NCBI RefSeq assembly: GCF_947496775.1
Contig: NZ_CANMDU010000001.1
Location: 186,001 to 250,000, forward strand
Reading direction: 5' to 3'
Source: an uncultured Maribacter sp.
GTDB taxonomy: Bacteria > Bacteroidota > Bacteroidia > Flavobacteriales > Flavobacteriaceae
Length of the DNA stretch: 64,000 nucleotides
The position numbers and the translations under genes were made by a program. Under the pieces are notes generated by a model. That model was not told the origin of the DNA and made no database searches. It saw nothing but the letters and a program-made list of their open reading frames with translations. Shown here one piece after another: positions 10,199 to 19,177 of this stretch (positions are counted from its first letter, which is position 1; each line of letters opens with the position of its first letter).

Positions 10199-13180
10199 TT
10201 ACTCCACAATATCTTCTGCTTTACCAGAAAGTATTTTCTTCTTTAAAGTATCAAACATCACAGGAGTTGCAATGAATACGGATGAATATGTTCCTACAAC
10301 AACACCAATAATCATAGCAAACATAAATCCTCTTAGCGATTCTCCACCGAAAATAAATATCGCAAGTAATACTACTAAAGTGGTTAAAGATGTATTCAAT
10401 GTTCTTCCTAACGTGCTGTTAATAGCCGAATTTACATTCTCTCCATTATTCCATCCTCTTTCACCAATAATCTCTCTAATACGGTCAAACACAACTACGG
10501 TATCATTCAGAGAATAACCAATTACAGTAAGTATGGCTGCAATAAACGCTTGATCTATTTCCATATTAAACGGCATTACTTTTCCTAAGATTGAGAATAT
10601 CCCCAATACAATTAAAACGTCATGAAAAACAGCTACAACCGCTCCCAATGAGAATTGCCACTTACGGAAACGTAATAAGATATATAAAAATACAACTGCA
10701 AGCGAACCTATAATTGCTAAAAATGCATTGTTCTTAATATCATCGGCAATAGTTGGACCTACTTTTACAGATTGTAATATACCAATAGACTTATCATTAC
10801 TACCAACAATAAAATCTCCTTTAGATATACCATCTGGTAAATACTTCTGTAATGCAGTAAATAGTTTAGTTTGAATTTCATTATCCACCTCAATACCTTC
10901 TACATCTACTTTATAAGGGGTTGTTATCTTAATCTGATTCCCCTCTCCGTATGTCTTTACATTAGTACCGCTTCCGAAAACCGTATTCAATTCTGAAGCA
11001 ATTTCCGAAGGATTCACTTGTTGCTCAAAACGAACTTGATACGAACGTCCTCCGACAAAATCTACACCTTGCTGCAATCCTGCTCCAAAGAATAGAGAGA
11101 ATAACCCAACACTTACTAATATTGCCGAAATTACATAAGCAATTTTTCTTTTAGCAAGGAAGTTAATTTTTATCCCCTTAAATAAATTCTTAGTAATTGC
11201 AGTAGAGAAATCTAAAGTTCTTCCTTTTCCACTTAAATACCAATCTACCAATAATCTTGTAATAAAGATTGCCGTAAATAAAGAAGTAACAATACCTATT
11301 AGTAAGGTTGTTGCAAATCCTTTAATAGGACCTGATCCAAATACAAATAATATCATCGCTGTAAGACCTGTAGTTATATTAGCATCTAAAATAGAAGATA
11401 ATGCATTGCTAAAACCATCTGCTACGGCTTGAGATTTTCCTTTACCCTTAGCTAACTCTTCTTTTATACGTTCAAAGATTAGAACGTTAGCATCTACCGA
11501 CATACCAATAGTTAATACAATACCAGCTATACCAGGTAAAGTAAGAACTGCATTTAAACTAGTAAGAACACCGAATATTAATAATATGTTTAACAATAAA
11601 GCTACATCTGCAAATGCACCTGCTTTACCATAATAAAATATCATCCATAACAAAACAATAGCCATTGCTATTAAGAATGACATAAAACCACTATCTATAG
11701 CTTCTTGTCCCAAAGAAGGACCTACAATCTCCGATTGAATAATTTCTGCTGAAGCGGGTAATTTACCTGCTCGCAGTACATTAGAAATATCTTTTGTTTC
11801 ATTAACCGTAAAGCTTCCAGTAATTTCTGAACGTCCTCCAGAAATTGGACCAGAAGATACCCCCGGAGCGGTATACACTTTATTATCTAAAACAATAGCA
11901 ATACCAGTTTGGTTTGTATACGCATCTCCTGTTAATTTTTCCCACAATTTAGCACCCTTCGTATTCATGGTCATGGATACTGCTGGTTTATTAAATTGAT
12001 CAAATTCATTTGTAGCATCACTAACTACATCTCCACTAATTCTAGGAGTACCATCTCTGTTAGATTTTAAAGCATATAGCTCTACTATCTCTGCATCTTC
12101 ACTAGAAGGGCGCTCCCAAACGAATTTTGTAAATTGAACATCTGCAGGTAGCAACCTTCTTACCTCGGGCATCCTTAAGTAAGACCCTAATTTAGCAGTA
12201 TCCTTAATAGCAACTCTAAACATTGCATGACTACCTGGGCTAGCAGGTATTAATAAATCATATAAAGGATTTACTTGGTTCGCTAAATCTAAAGAATCTG
12301 CTGCAACATCCGAAAGCAAAGAATCTATCTCAGTTTCTTGAACTTCTGGCTCATTTTCCTTTTTAAGGTCTACAATAGTCTTTAATTTTTCATTTGCAGA
12401 GATTAGGAATGTATTAAAACTAGGATTCCCTTGTTTATGTGTTTCCCAAAATTCTAACTGTGCAGTACTAGATAATAGACCCTGCGCTCTTGCTATATCT
12501 CTTGCTCCTGGCAACTCAACTAAAATACGTCCAGAATTACCTTCTCTCTGAATGTTAGGTTGTGTAACACCAAAACCATCTATACGTTCTCTTAACACTT
12601 CAAATGCAGAAACGATAGACTCATCTATTTTTCTTTCAATTATAGGTTTAACAGCATCGTCTGTCATTTGGAAATTAACTTCCTCGCTAAGTCCTTTATT
12701 TGCAAAAATATCCGGAGAAGCAAGCTTAGTATCTCCTTTTATTTTATCAAAAGCTTCAAAAAATAAATTTACATATGTATCATCGCTGTCTTTAGATAAT
12801 GCATCTGCATCTGCTAATGCCTTATTAAAAACAGGATTTTTAGTATTGTTTGTTAACCCTTTTAAGATATCCTTTACTGAAATCTGAAGTGTAACATTAA
12901 TACCACCTTTAAGATCTAGTCCTTTATTTAACTCTTTCTTTTTAGCCTCATTATAATTAGTATACCCCAAAACAGCATTATTCCCAATGGAGTCTAAATA
13001 ACTAGCTCCTATCGCTTCTCGTTTTGCGATATAATCTGTTTCAGTTTCCGAAATTTGGCTAGCTGCATATACTTCCGCTTCCCCTTCTACTTTACTTGTA
13101 ATAAAAGTGTAAGAAAGTTGATAAATACTAACTAACCCAAATAATAAAGCAAATAGCTTTATAAGTCCTTTATTTTGCAT
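10199..13180 (-). CDS. secDF: Protein translocase fused subunit SecDF
   Basis: This 993-residue inner-membrane protein joins SecD (about 1-640) and SecF (about 650-993), the usual Bacteroidota arrangement. It uses the proton motive force to finish Sec-dependent export. Visible motifs are L-D-L-K-G-G-I-N-V near 90 and the P1 domain (R-I-D-G-F-G-V-T-Q-P-N-I). These are followed by G-I-A-I-V-L-D-N-K-V-Y-T-A-P-G-V, the RND block I-G-M-S-V-D-A-N-V-L-I-F-E-R-I, and the SecF block Y-S-L-N-D-T-V-V-V-F-D-R-I-R-E. A SecD-like orphan lies just upstream on the same strand. Confidence 0.97.
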   Translation of the reverse strand: MQNKGLIKLFALLFGLVSIYQLSYTFITSKVEGEAEVYAASQISETETDYIAKREAIGASYLDSIGNNAVLGYTNYNEAKKKELNKGLDLKGGINVTLQISVKDILKGLTNNTKNPVFNKALADADALSKDSDDTYVNLFFEAFDKIKGDTKLASPDIFANKGLSEEVNFQMTDDAVKPIIERKIDESIVSAFEVLRERIDGFGVTQPNIQREGNSGRILVELPGARDIARAQGLLSSTAQLEFWETHKQGNPSFNTFLISANEKLKTIVDLKKENEPEVQETEIDSLLSDVAADSLDLANQVNPLYDLLIPASPGSHAMFRVAIKDTAKLGSYLRMPEVRRLLPADVQFTKFVWERPSSEDAEIVELYALKSNRDGTPRISGDVVSDATNEFDQFNKPAVSMTMNTKGAKLWEKLTGDAYTNQTGIAIVLDNKVYTAPGVSSGPISGGRSEITGSFTVNETKDISNVLRAGKLPASAEIIQSEIVGPSLGQEAIDSGFMSFLIAMAIVLLWMIFYYGKAGAFADVALLLNILLIFGVLTSLNAVLTLPGIAGIVLTIGMSVDANVLIFERIKEELAKGKGKSQAVADGFSNALSSILDANITTGLTAMILFVFGSGPIKGFATTLLIGIVTSLFTAIFITRLLVDWYLSGKGRTLDFSTAITKNLFKGIKINFLAKRKIAYVISAILVSVGLFSLFFGAGLQQGVDFVGGRSYQVRFEQQVNPSEIASELNTVFGSGTNVKTYGEGNQIKITTPYKVDVEGIEVDNEIQTKLFTALQKYLPDGISKGDFIVGSNDKSIGILQSVKVGPTIADDIKNNAFLAIIGSLAVVFLYILLRFRKWQFSLGAVVAVFHDVLIVLGIFSILGKVMPFNMEIDQAFIAAILTVIGYSLNDTVVVFDRIREIIGERGWNNGENVNSAINSTLGRTLNTSLTTLVVLLAIFIFGGESLRGFMFAMIIGVVVGTYSSVFIATPVMFDTLKKKILSGKAEDIVE

Positions 13181-13351
13181 TGGTTATTTAATTTGAATTT
13201 TTGACACCCTTTAGCTATACTAAAAAATATCTTTAATGATTAATTTATATTGATTTTGATATTGTTCTTTTTAAAAGAATTAAAGATTTTACTTTATTCA
13301 AAGTATTTAAATTCTTTAATAGTATCTTTTACATGGACATTTCTTTGTCTA

Positions 13352-13969
13352 TTAACAAAAACCATTTGGCCCTGCCCTTACACCTGGAATAGTATATGAA
13401 GTATTATCTATTGCAATTGCAATACCTCTATTTATTTTATAAGCTAAATGTACTTTTGCATCTTCCTTAAAAACTATAGAATTATTAAATGGTATTGCTA
13501 CTGGGTAAGAAAGTTTTTTATAGCCTTGCTTTAATACAAAAGCAAATTTTCCATGTAAATTTAATCCGTTATCTGTTTGTTGCTGCAAATCAGAAACCAC
13601 TAAATCATAATTTTTAGGAAGTTTATCCTTTGGAAAATCAACAGGTAATTGATCTATATCTTTATATGCTAAGGTTATTTTTTTATCCTGAGAAAGAATT
13701 TCTTTAACACTAATAGCATCTATATCACTATAATAACGAATACTTAGTTGCGAACTATTATTTTCTATTATTTCAATATTAGCAACACCTAAAGCTTGAA
13801 GTTTTTTGGTAATTATTACCAAGGCATCGTCATAATTAGTTACAGCATTCTTTTCAACATCTGTAAATTGCAATACAATTTGCTGATTAGCAACCTTTGT
13901 TTGCTCTTGACTTAGCCCTATTATAGCTAGAATAATAAATAAAGTACCTATGTACCATTTTGCATTCAT
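13352..13969 (-). CDS. Exported orphan protein resembling the SecD periplasmic P1 domain
   Basis: A 205-residue protein with an N-terminal hydrophobic segment (W-Y-I-G-T-L-F-I-I-L-A-I-I-G-L) that may be a signal or an anchor. Residues 30-75 (I-V-L-Q-F-T-D, A-L-V-I-I-T-K-K-L-Q-A-L-G-V, I-E-I-I-E-N-N) align by eye with the SecD P1 base. The end, G-I-A-I-A-I-D-N-T-S-Y-T-I-P-G-V-R-A-G-P, parallels the SecD segment G-I-A-I-V-L-D-N-K-V-Y-T-A-P-G-V-S-S-G-P in the neighbour. All SecD membrane helices are missing. The gene ends in G-F-C and lies about 170 bases upstream of secDF. The function is unknown; a SecD-derived periplasmic accessory is my inference. Confidence 0.6.
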   Translation of the reverse strand: MNAKWYIGTLFIILAIIGLSQEQTKVANQQIVLQFTDVEKNAVTNYDDALVIITKKLQALGVANIEIIENNSSQLSIRYYSDIDAISVKEILSQDKKITLAYKDIDQLPVDFPKDKLPKNYDLVVSDLQQQTDNGLNLHGKFAFVLKQGYKKLSYPVAIPFNNSIVFKEDAKVHLAYKINRGIAIAIDNTSYTIPGVRAGPNGFC

Positions 13970-14044
13970 GCGGCAAATATAAAAATAAAGATGTACTATG
14001 TAGTATATTTTTTACTAATATATATTTCTAAAATAGATTCCTAC

Positions 14045-14084
14045 AAAAAAAGCCTTTGTAGTAAAACTATAAAGGCTTTTTTTT
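14045..14084. terminator. Intrinsic terminator after mdh
   Basis: An inverted repeat of about 17 bp (AAAAAAAGCCTTTGTAG with one G-T wobble to its partner) lies 15 bases after the mdh stop on the minus strand. It also ends in T residues on the plus strand. Confidence 0.85.
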
Positions 14085-14098
14085 ATTTCTGTTTTAGA

Positions 14099-15025
14099 CT
14101 ATAACTCTAAAAGTCCATTTGTCTTGCTTACACCGGCTGCACTTTCTTGCATTTTCGCCTTTTCAGCATCACTCAAAGGAACATCTACGATTCTTTCTAT
14201 TCCATCTTTTCCTAAAATTACAGGAACACCGATACAAATATCATTTAAACCATATTCTCCTTCTAAATAAGTAGAACATGGGAACATTTTCTTCTGGTCA
14301 CAAGCAATTGCTTGTACCAATCCAGATACAGCTGCTCCAGGTGCATACCAAGCACTTGTTCCTAAAAGTCCTGTTAAAGTAGCGCCACCAACTTTAGTAT
14401 CCGCAGAAACTTGTTCTAATCTCTCTTCTGATAAAAATTCAGAAACTCTTACACTATTTCTTGTAGCATGTGAAGTTAAAGGAACCATTCCTTTATCACT
14501 ATGACCACCAATTACCATTCCGTCAATATCAGAAATTGGGGCTTCCATAGCTTCCGCTAATCTATATTTAAAACGCGCGCTATCTAAAGCACCACCCATA
14601 CCTATAATTCTATTTTTAGGTAAGTCTGTAGTTTTATGTACTAAATATGTCATGGTATCCATTGGGTTACTCACAACAATTAAAATAACATTTGGAGATT
14701 CTTTTACCAAATTAGCAGAAACAGTTTTAACAATACCTGCATTTATACCTATTAATTCCTCTCTTGTCATCCCTGGTTTTCTAGGAATCCCAGATGTAAT
14801 TACAGCAATGTGACTTCCTGCAGTTTTAGAATAATCATTAGTAACACCTGTAATTTTAGTGTCGAAACTATTTAATGAGGCTGTTTGCATTAAATCCATT
14901 GCTTTGCCTTCCGCATAACCTTCTTTAATGTCTAATAAAACTACTTCTGATGCAAAATCTTTAATAGCAATATACTCTGCACAACTTGCGCCAACAGCAC
15001 CTGCTCCTACTACGGTAACTTTCAT
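14099..15025 (-). CDS. mdh: Malate dehydrogenase
   Basis: A 308-residue NAD-dependent enzyme of the lactate/malate dehydrogenase type, interconverting malate and oxaloacetate in the TCA cycle. The nucleotide-binding start V-T-V-V-G-A-G-A-V-G-A-S-C is clear. T-S-G-I-P-R-K-P-G-M-T-R-E-E-L and V-S-N-P-M-D-T-M-T are followed by the active-site region G-M-G-G-A-L-D-S-A-R and I-G-G-H-S-D-K-G-M. The Arg pair R-K-P-G-M-T-R marks malate specificity. It is a single-gene unit with its own promoter-like site and terminator. Confidence 0.96.
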   Translation of the reverse strand: MKVTVVGAGAVGASCAEYIAIKDFASEVVLLDIKEGYAEGKAMDLMQTASLNSFDTKITGVTNDYSKTAGSHIAVITSGIPRKPGMTREELIGINAGIVKTVSANLVKESPNVILIVVSNPMDTMTYLVHKTTDLPKNRIIGMGGALDSARFKYRLAEAMEAPISDIDGMVIGGHSDKGMVPLTSHATRNSVRVSEFLSEERLEQVSADTKVGGATLTGLLGTSAWYAPGAAVSGLVQAIACDQKKMFPCSTYLEGEYGLNDICIGVPVILGKDGIERIVDVPLSDAEKAKMQESAAGVSKTNGLLEL

Positions 15026-15061
15026 ATTATTATATTTTATAATTTCAAATTTTCAACACAT

Positions 15062-15069
15062 CAAAAGTA
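15062..15069 (-). promoter_or_regulatory. Promoter -7 element for mdh
   Basis: On the minus strand the bases read TACTTTTG, matching TAnnTTTG, 36 bases before the mdh start. No convincing upstream TTG at the normal spacing. Confidence 0.4.
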
Positions 15070-15280
15070 CTGAATTCTCCTCAAAAAAATATGACGAAAA
15101 TCAGCAAAATTGTACTATTTATAGAATAGAAAACATCGACGAAATACCTTCTAGAATAAAAATAAATGCAATTCAACGAAGATATCGTAAATATTGTGCA
15201 ATACGTCGAATTTTAGCAATACGCCATTCTTATTTTACGTTAAAAAAACATAAAACCCCCAAATCTCAAAAACCTACACA

Positions 15281-15661
15281 ATGAAAAAAGTTTTTTCATT
15301 CCTAACAATTCTAGCCATTATTCTGGTGAGCAATTGCTCCAGAATTGAGGACAACAACGACCCTGTAATTGGTGTTTGGTCTAATGCCACTACCAGCACT
15401 AATAGTACAACTCAAAAACTTACCACAAACAAACAAGAGTGGATTTTTAATGATGCCTATTTAGGCAGATACCACGATTTACAAAATGGTAAAGTTATTA
15501 TGAAGACCGATTTTAAGTGGAGTCAAAAAGATGGTGTGTACACTATTAGTTATCCTGGATTACCAGATAAACCTACTGACACTGTTGTTATAGTAGACAA
15601 CTCTCCTGAAAGTGTTCTTCTAGAAGACCCAACTGGCAACTTAATTGCCTTAAGAGAATAA
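15281..15661 (+). CDS. Small lipocalin-like lipoprotein
   Basis: A 126-residue protein with a lipoprotein signal ending L-V-S-N-C-S, so lipidation falls on Cys19. The mature part starts with an acidic linker, then V-I-G-V-W-S, repeated Thr/Ser, and a beta-rich body (W-I-F-N-D-A-Y-L-G-R-Y). The G-V-W opening and strand pattern recall lipocalin-like lipoproteins common in Bacteroidota, but I cannot name a family with certainty. A strong terminator follows. Confidence 0.65.
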   Translation: MKKVFSFLTILAIILVSNCSRIEDNNDPVIGVWSNATTSTNSTTQKLTTNKQEWIFNDAYLGRYHDLQNGKVIMKTDFKWSQKDGVYTISYPGLPDKPTDTVVIVDNSPESVLLEDPTGNLIALRE

Positions 15662-15683
15662 ATTTTAAAAACGGAAGATTGCA

Positions 15684-15722
15684 TAAAGCTCCACATCTAA
15701 ATATAGATGTGGAGCTTTTATT
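15684..15722. terminator. Bidirectional intrinsic terminator
   Basis: A 16-bp inverted repeat (TAAAGCTCCACATCTA and its complement) with a four-base loop lies between the converging lipoprotein and DUF6588-type genes. Confidence 0.9.
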
Positions 15723-16733
15723 TTATCTAAATCCAAAATTAACACCAAAAGACAAGCTATTAAACTCCGCTAGTGTATAATCTGCATGCAATCTAAAAAA
15801 TCCTAGTTTTAACTTTGCTCCAATATTTCCTGTTACACCACTGATTTTATTGTCTAAAGAAAATGGGTCTGTATATGTTATAGGCAACGGCGTTGCAGAA
15901 ACCTCATAAGTACCTAAAACATCTATTTCTGATTTACCGGTTATATACCCTACTCCACCGTAAAAATTGATTACAGGTAATTTAGTAGATACAACAGCTT
16001 GAAACACCCAAGTATTCATAACCAAGTCTAAACTTTGATTATCTCCAGAAATTGCTCCTGTATTCTCTAAATCATAGGTACCATCTAAATGCGTATATCC
16101 TATTACGCCCGAAACAGCAATTGGCAAAACCTTGTCTGCAGGTAAGTGTTTTGTAAACTCATGTTGCAAACCCAGTCCGTAAAACCCAACTTTTGAGCCA
16201 TCCGTATCTATTTTCGGTAAAAAACGAGCTTTGATTTCTGTTCCTTTGATTAAACCAACACTAGCCTGAATAAAGGCCGAAGGAACAAAATTAATGTTTT
16301 CAGACGCTAAACCGGAAGGCAACTCTATCGTCTCGTTTACTGTATTTCCATTTACAGTAGCGGACATAATAATATTTTGCCCTTCTATATCTCCAAGAGC
16401 TGTAGAAACCATTTTAGAAGTACTGCCATCCTGAAATTGAATATTTTCATAATCTGCTGTATTTAATACAAAAGATTTTTTATCCTCATTATTTTTAAAG
16501 GAAGCCATATTACCAATAATGGAAATCTCAAAACCTCCTAAAGGTTTCGCTTTACCAGAATTATACCAGCCATTAGACATACTATACATTAATCCTTCAG
16601 AAACCGGAGTCATATATGCTGTAGTAAATTTTTCAGCATCATTTAATCCTGCTGCCAACAAATCGTTGATGTTAGATTGTGCTACCGCCTGTAAACTACA
16701 GACAAGTACTAGTAGAGAAAATATTTTTTTCAT
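15723..16733 (-). CDS. Outer membrane barrel-like protein, probably DUF6588 family
   Basis: A 336-residue protein with a signal peptide (M-K-K-I-F-S-L-L-V-L-V-C-S-L-Q-A-V-A-Q). It continues with I-N-D-L-L-A-A-G-L-N-D-A, M-Y-S-M-S-N-G-W-Y-N-S-G-K-A and G-G-F-E-I-S-I. The second half alternates hydrophobic and polar residues like a beta barrel and ends in an aromatic strand (F-G-V-N-F-G-F-R). The opening matches my memory of the Bacteroidota DUF6588 family. Its molecular role is not known. It lies behind the gyrB terminator, so it is probably a separate unit. Confidence 0.7.
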   Translation of the reverse strand: MKKIFSLLVLVCSLQAVAQSNINDLLAAGLNDAEKFTTAYMTPVSEGLMYSMSNGWYNSGKAKPLGGFEISIIGNMASFKNNEDKKSFVLNTADYENIQFQDGSTSKMVSTALGDIEGQNIIMSATVNGNTVNETIELPSGLASENINFVPSAFIQASVGLIKGTEIKARFLPKIDTDGSKVGFYGLGLQHEFTKHLPADKVLPIAVSGVIGYTHLDGTYDLENTGAISGDNQSLDLVMNTWVFQAVVSTKLPVINFYGGVGYITGKSEIDVLGTYEVSATPLPITYTDPFSLDNKISGVTGNIGAKLKLGFFRLHADYTLAEFNSLSFGVNFGFR

Positions 16734-16755
16734 GATTTAAATTTTCCCTAAAACT

Positions 16756-16785
16756 AAAAAACTCGCCCTTTAGGGACGAGTTTTT
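16756..16785 (-). terminator. Intrinsic terminator after gyrB
   Basis: A hairpin with arms ACTCG-CCC and GGG-A-CGAGT (one bulged base), loop TTTA, with a T run on the minus strand about 20 bases after the gyrB stop and just before the next gene's start. Confidence 0.8.
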
Positions 16786-16804
16786 GTTGTGTAACTAGCT
16801 TTTC

Positions 16805-18745
16805 TTATGCATCAATGTTCGCATAAACAGCATTTTTCTCAATAAATTCTCTTCTCGGTGGAACTTCATCCCCCATCAGCATAGAAAAAACTCTGTCAGT
16901 TTCTGTTGCATTATCAATAGTAATTTGTCGTAATGTTCTAAACTCAGGATTCATAGTTGTATCCCATAGTTGTTCCGCATTCATTTCCCCAAGACCTTTA
17001 TATCTTTGAATACCTACTGATCCATTAAATGTTGCTGCAATCGCATCACGTTCTTCATCATTCCATGCATAGCGTTTTTTAGTTCCTTTTTTAACTAAAT
17101 ATAGAGGCGGTGTAGCAATATATACATGACCATTCTCTATAAGTTCTCTCATGTAACGGAAAAAGAAAGTTAAAATAAGTGTTTCAATATGGCTACCATC
17201 TACATCGGCATCACACATAATAACTACTTTATGATATCTTAATTTAGATAGATTTAAAGCTTTACTATCCTCTTCTGTACCAATAGTAACTCCAAGAGCC
17301 GTATAAATATTTTTAATCTCTTCGTTTTCAAAAACACGATGTGGCATTGCTTTTTCCACATTTAATATTTTACCACGCAGTGGCAATATGGCCTGAAACA
17401 TTCTATCTCTTCCTTGCTTTGCAGTACCACCCGCCGAATCTCCCTCAACCAAGAAAACTTCACAGTTCTCCGGGTCTTGATCCGAACAATCGGATAGTTT
17501 TCCCGGCAATCCGCCAATACTCATAACCGTTTTACGTTGCACCATTTCACGAGCTTTAGTAGCTGCATGACGTGCTGTTGCCGCAAGAATTACCTTTTGG
17601 ATAATTGTTTTAGCTTCATCTGGGTTTTCCTCTAAGTAATCTGTCAACATTTCTGAAACTGCCTGACTTACTGCGGAAGAAACCTCACGGTTACCTAATT
17701 TAGTTTTTGTCTGTCCTTCAAATTGTGGTTCCGCAACTTTTACAGAAACAATTGCTGTTAAACCTTCTCTAAAATCATCTCCTTGAATTTCAAACTTTAA
17801 TTTATCAAGCATTCCAGAAGAATCTGCATACTTCTTTAAAGTACTAGTAAGTCCTCTTCTAAACCCAGATAAATGAGTTCCTCCTTCATGGGTATTAATA
17901 TTGTTTACATACGAATGCAAGTTCTCTGTATAGGATGTATTATAAATCATCGCAACTTCTACAGGGATATTGTTTTTTTCCCCCTCCATTGAAACAACAT
18001 TCTGAATCAAAGATTCCCTTGTTCCGTCTAAAAACCTAACAAATTCTTTAAGTCCTTCAGTAGAATGAAACGTCTCAGAGATAAACTCTCCTTTATCGTC
18101 TTTATTTCTTCTATCTGTAATGGTAATCGTAATACCTTTATTTAAAAAGGCCAGTTCGCGCATTCTATTTGCAAGAGTCTCATAATTGTACTCTATAGTT
18201 TGGGTAAAAATAGAATCATCTGGCTTAAAAGTTACAACAGTACCTCTCTCCTCTGTTTCTCCTATTCTTTTTACTGGGTATTGCGCCTTACCTCTTTTAT
18301 ATTCTTGTTCCCAAACAACTCCTTCTCTATATACAGTTGCTTTTAAATCATTAGACAATGCATTAACACAAGATACACCAACACCATGCAGTCCACCAGA
18401 AACTTTATACGAATCTTTATCGAACTTACCACCGGCTCCAATCTTTGTCATTACCACCTCTAATGCAGAAACTCCTTCTTTTTTATGAAGCCCTACAGGA
18501 ATACCTCTACCATTATCTTTAGTGGTTATAGAGTTATCTTCATTGATAGTTACGCTAATTGTATCGCAGTGTCCACCCATTGCTTCATCAATGGAATTAT
18601 CTACTACTTCATAAACCAAATGATGCAACCCTCTAACACCTACATCTCCGATATACATTGAAGGACGCATACGCACGTGCTCCATTCCCTCTAATGCCTG
18701 AATACTATCCGCCGAATAATTATTCTTTTTTGCTTCTTCGCTCAT
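16805..18745 (-). CDS. gyrB: DNA gyrase subunit B
   Basis: A 646-residue ATPase subunit of gyrase, which introduces negative supercoils. The GHKL ATP site shows E-V-V-D-N-S-I-D-E-A, D-N-G-R-G-I-P-V-G and G-G-L-H-G-V-G. The transducer follows, then the TOPRIM domain with E-G-D-S-A-G-G, P-L-R-G-K-I-L-N-V and D-A-D-V-D-G-S-H. The C-terminal Q-R-Y-K-G-L-G-E-M motif is present. The length is typical of Bacteroidota GyrB, without the long insertion of enterobacterial GyrB. Confidence 0.97.
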   Translation of the reverse strand: MSEEAKKNNYSADSIQALEGMEHVRMRPSMYIGDVGVRGLHHLVYEVVDNSIDEAMGGHCDTISVTINEDNSITTKDNGRGIPVGLHKKEGVSALEVVMTKIGAGGKFDKDSYKVSGGLHGVGVSCVNALSNDLKATVYREGVVWEQEYKRGKAQYPVKRIGETEERGTVVTFKPDDSIFTQTIEYNYETLANRMRELAFLNKGITITITDRRNKDDKGEFISETFHSTEGLKEFVRFLDGTRESLIQNVVSMEGEKNNIPVEVAMIYNTSYTENLHSYVNNINTHEGGTHLSGFRRGLTSTLKKYADSSGMLDKLKFEIQGDDFREGLTAIVSVKVAEPQFEGQTKTKLGNREVSSAVSQAVSEMLTDYLEENPDEAKTIIQKVILAATARHAATKAREMVQRKTVMSIGGLPGKLSDCSDQDPENCEVFLVEGDSAGGTAKQGRDRMFQAILPLRGKILNVEKAMPHRVFENEEIKNIYTALGVTIGTEEDSKALNLSKLRYHKVVIMCDADVDGSHIETLILTFFFRYMRELIENGHVYIATPPLYLVKKGTKKRYAWNDEERDAIAATFNGSVGIQRYKGLGEMNAEQLWDTTMNPEFRTLRQITIDNATETDRVFSMLMGDEVPPRREFIEKNAVYANIDA

Positions 18746-18789
18746 ATTAATTTTTATTCCTAATTATACTTATTGCAACAGCAACTTAA

Positions 18790-18797
18790 CAAAGATA
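18790..18797 (-). promoter_or_regulatory. Promoter -7 element for gyrB
   Basis: TATCTTTG on the minus strand, 44 bases before the gyrB start; an exact match to TAnnTTTG. No clear -33 TTG is visible. Confidence 0.5.
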
Positions 18798-19059
18798 AAA
18801 TAAAGGATTTTCTTTTTTTAAATGATTTTAAGCCGATATCAAATAGTTATCAACATTTACCTTAAATCTAAAAAAGCTTCTTAAAAAGGCTAAAAAAGGG
18901 CTTAAATAAGTTTTGCGAAAAATTATACACAGACATATTTTTAATATTACCATAAAAGTCTCTAAAACCGCTTCATTTTATGCCCTAATTTTATTAGAAA
19001 CATTTAGTACTCTTTATAAGCACCTTTTCCCTCCAAACTATAACTTAATTCTCATAACA

Positions 19060-19087
19060 AAAGAAGCACCCAATTGGGCGCTTCTTA
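19060..19087 (-). terminator. Probable terminator after asnB
   Basis: AAGAAGC-A-CCC / GGG-C-GCTTCTT with loop AATT makes a 10-bp hairpin with one mismatch. On the minus strand it is followed by TTTTG, about 90 bases past the asnB stop. Confidence 0.6.
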
Positions 19088-19177
19088 AGGACTAATTAAA
19101 ATAAAAAAAACTGATACTATTCTCTCGAATAGACAAACAGAATTACTGTTAATAACGCTTAATCATTAGATTAATTG

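Larger units (their letters stand above)
18746..19177. other. 432-base intergenic region between asnB and gyrB
   Basis: It holds the gyrB -7 element near 18790 and the asnB-side hairpin at 19060-19087. A 60-codon plus-strand frame at 18913-19095 runs through this hairpin and has no recognisable protein features, so I read no gene here. Confidence 0.6.
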
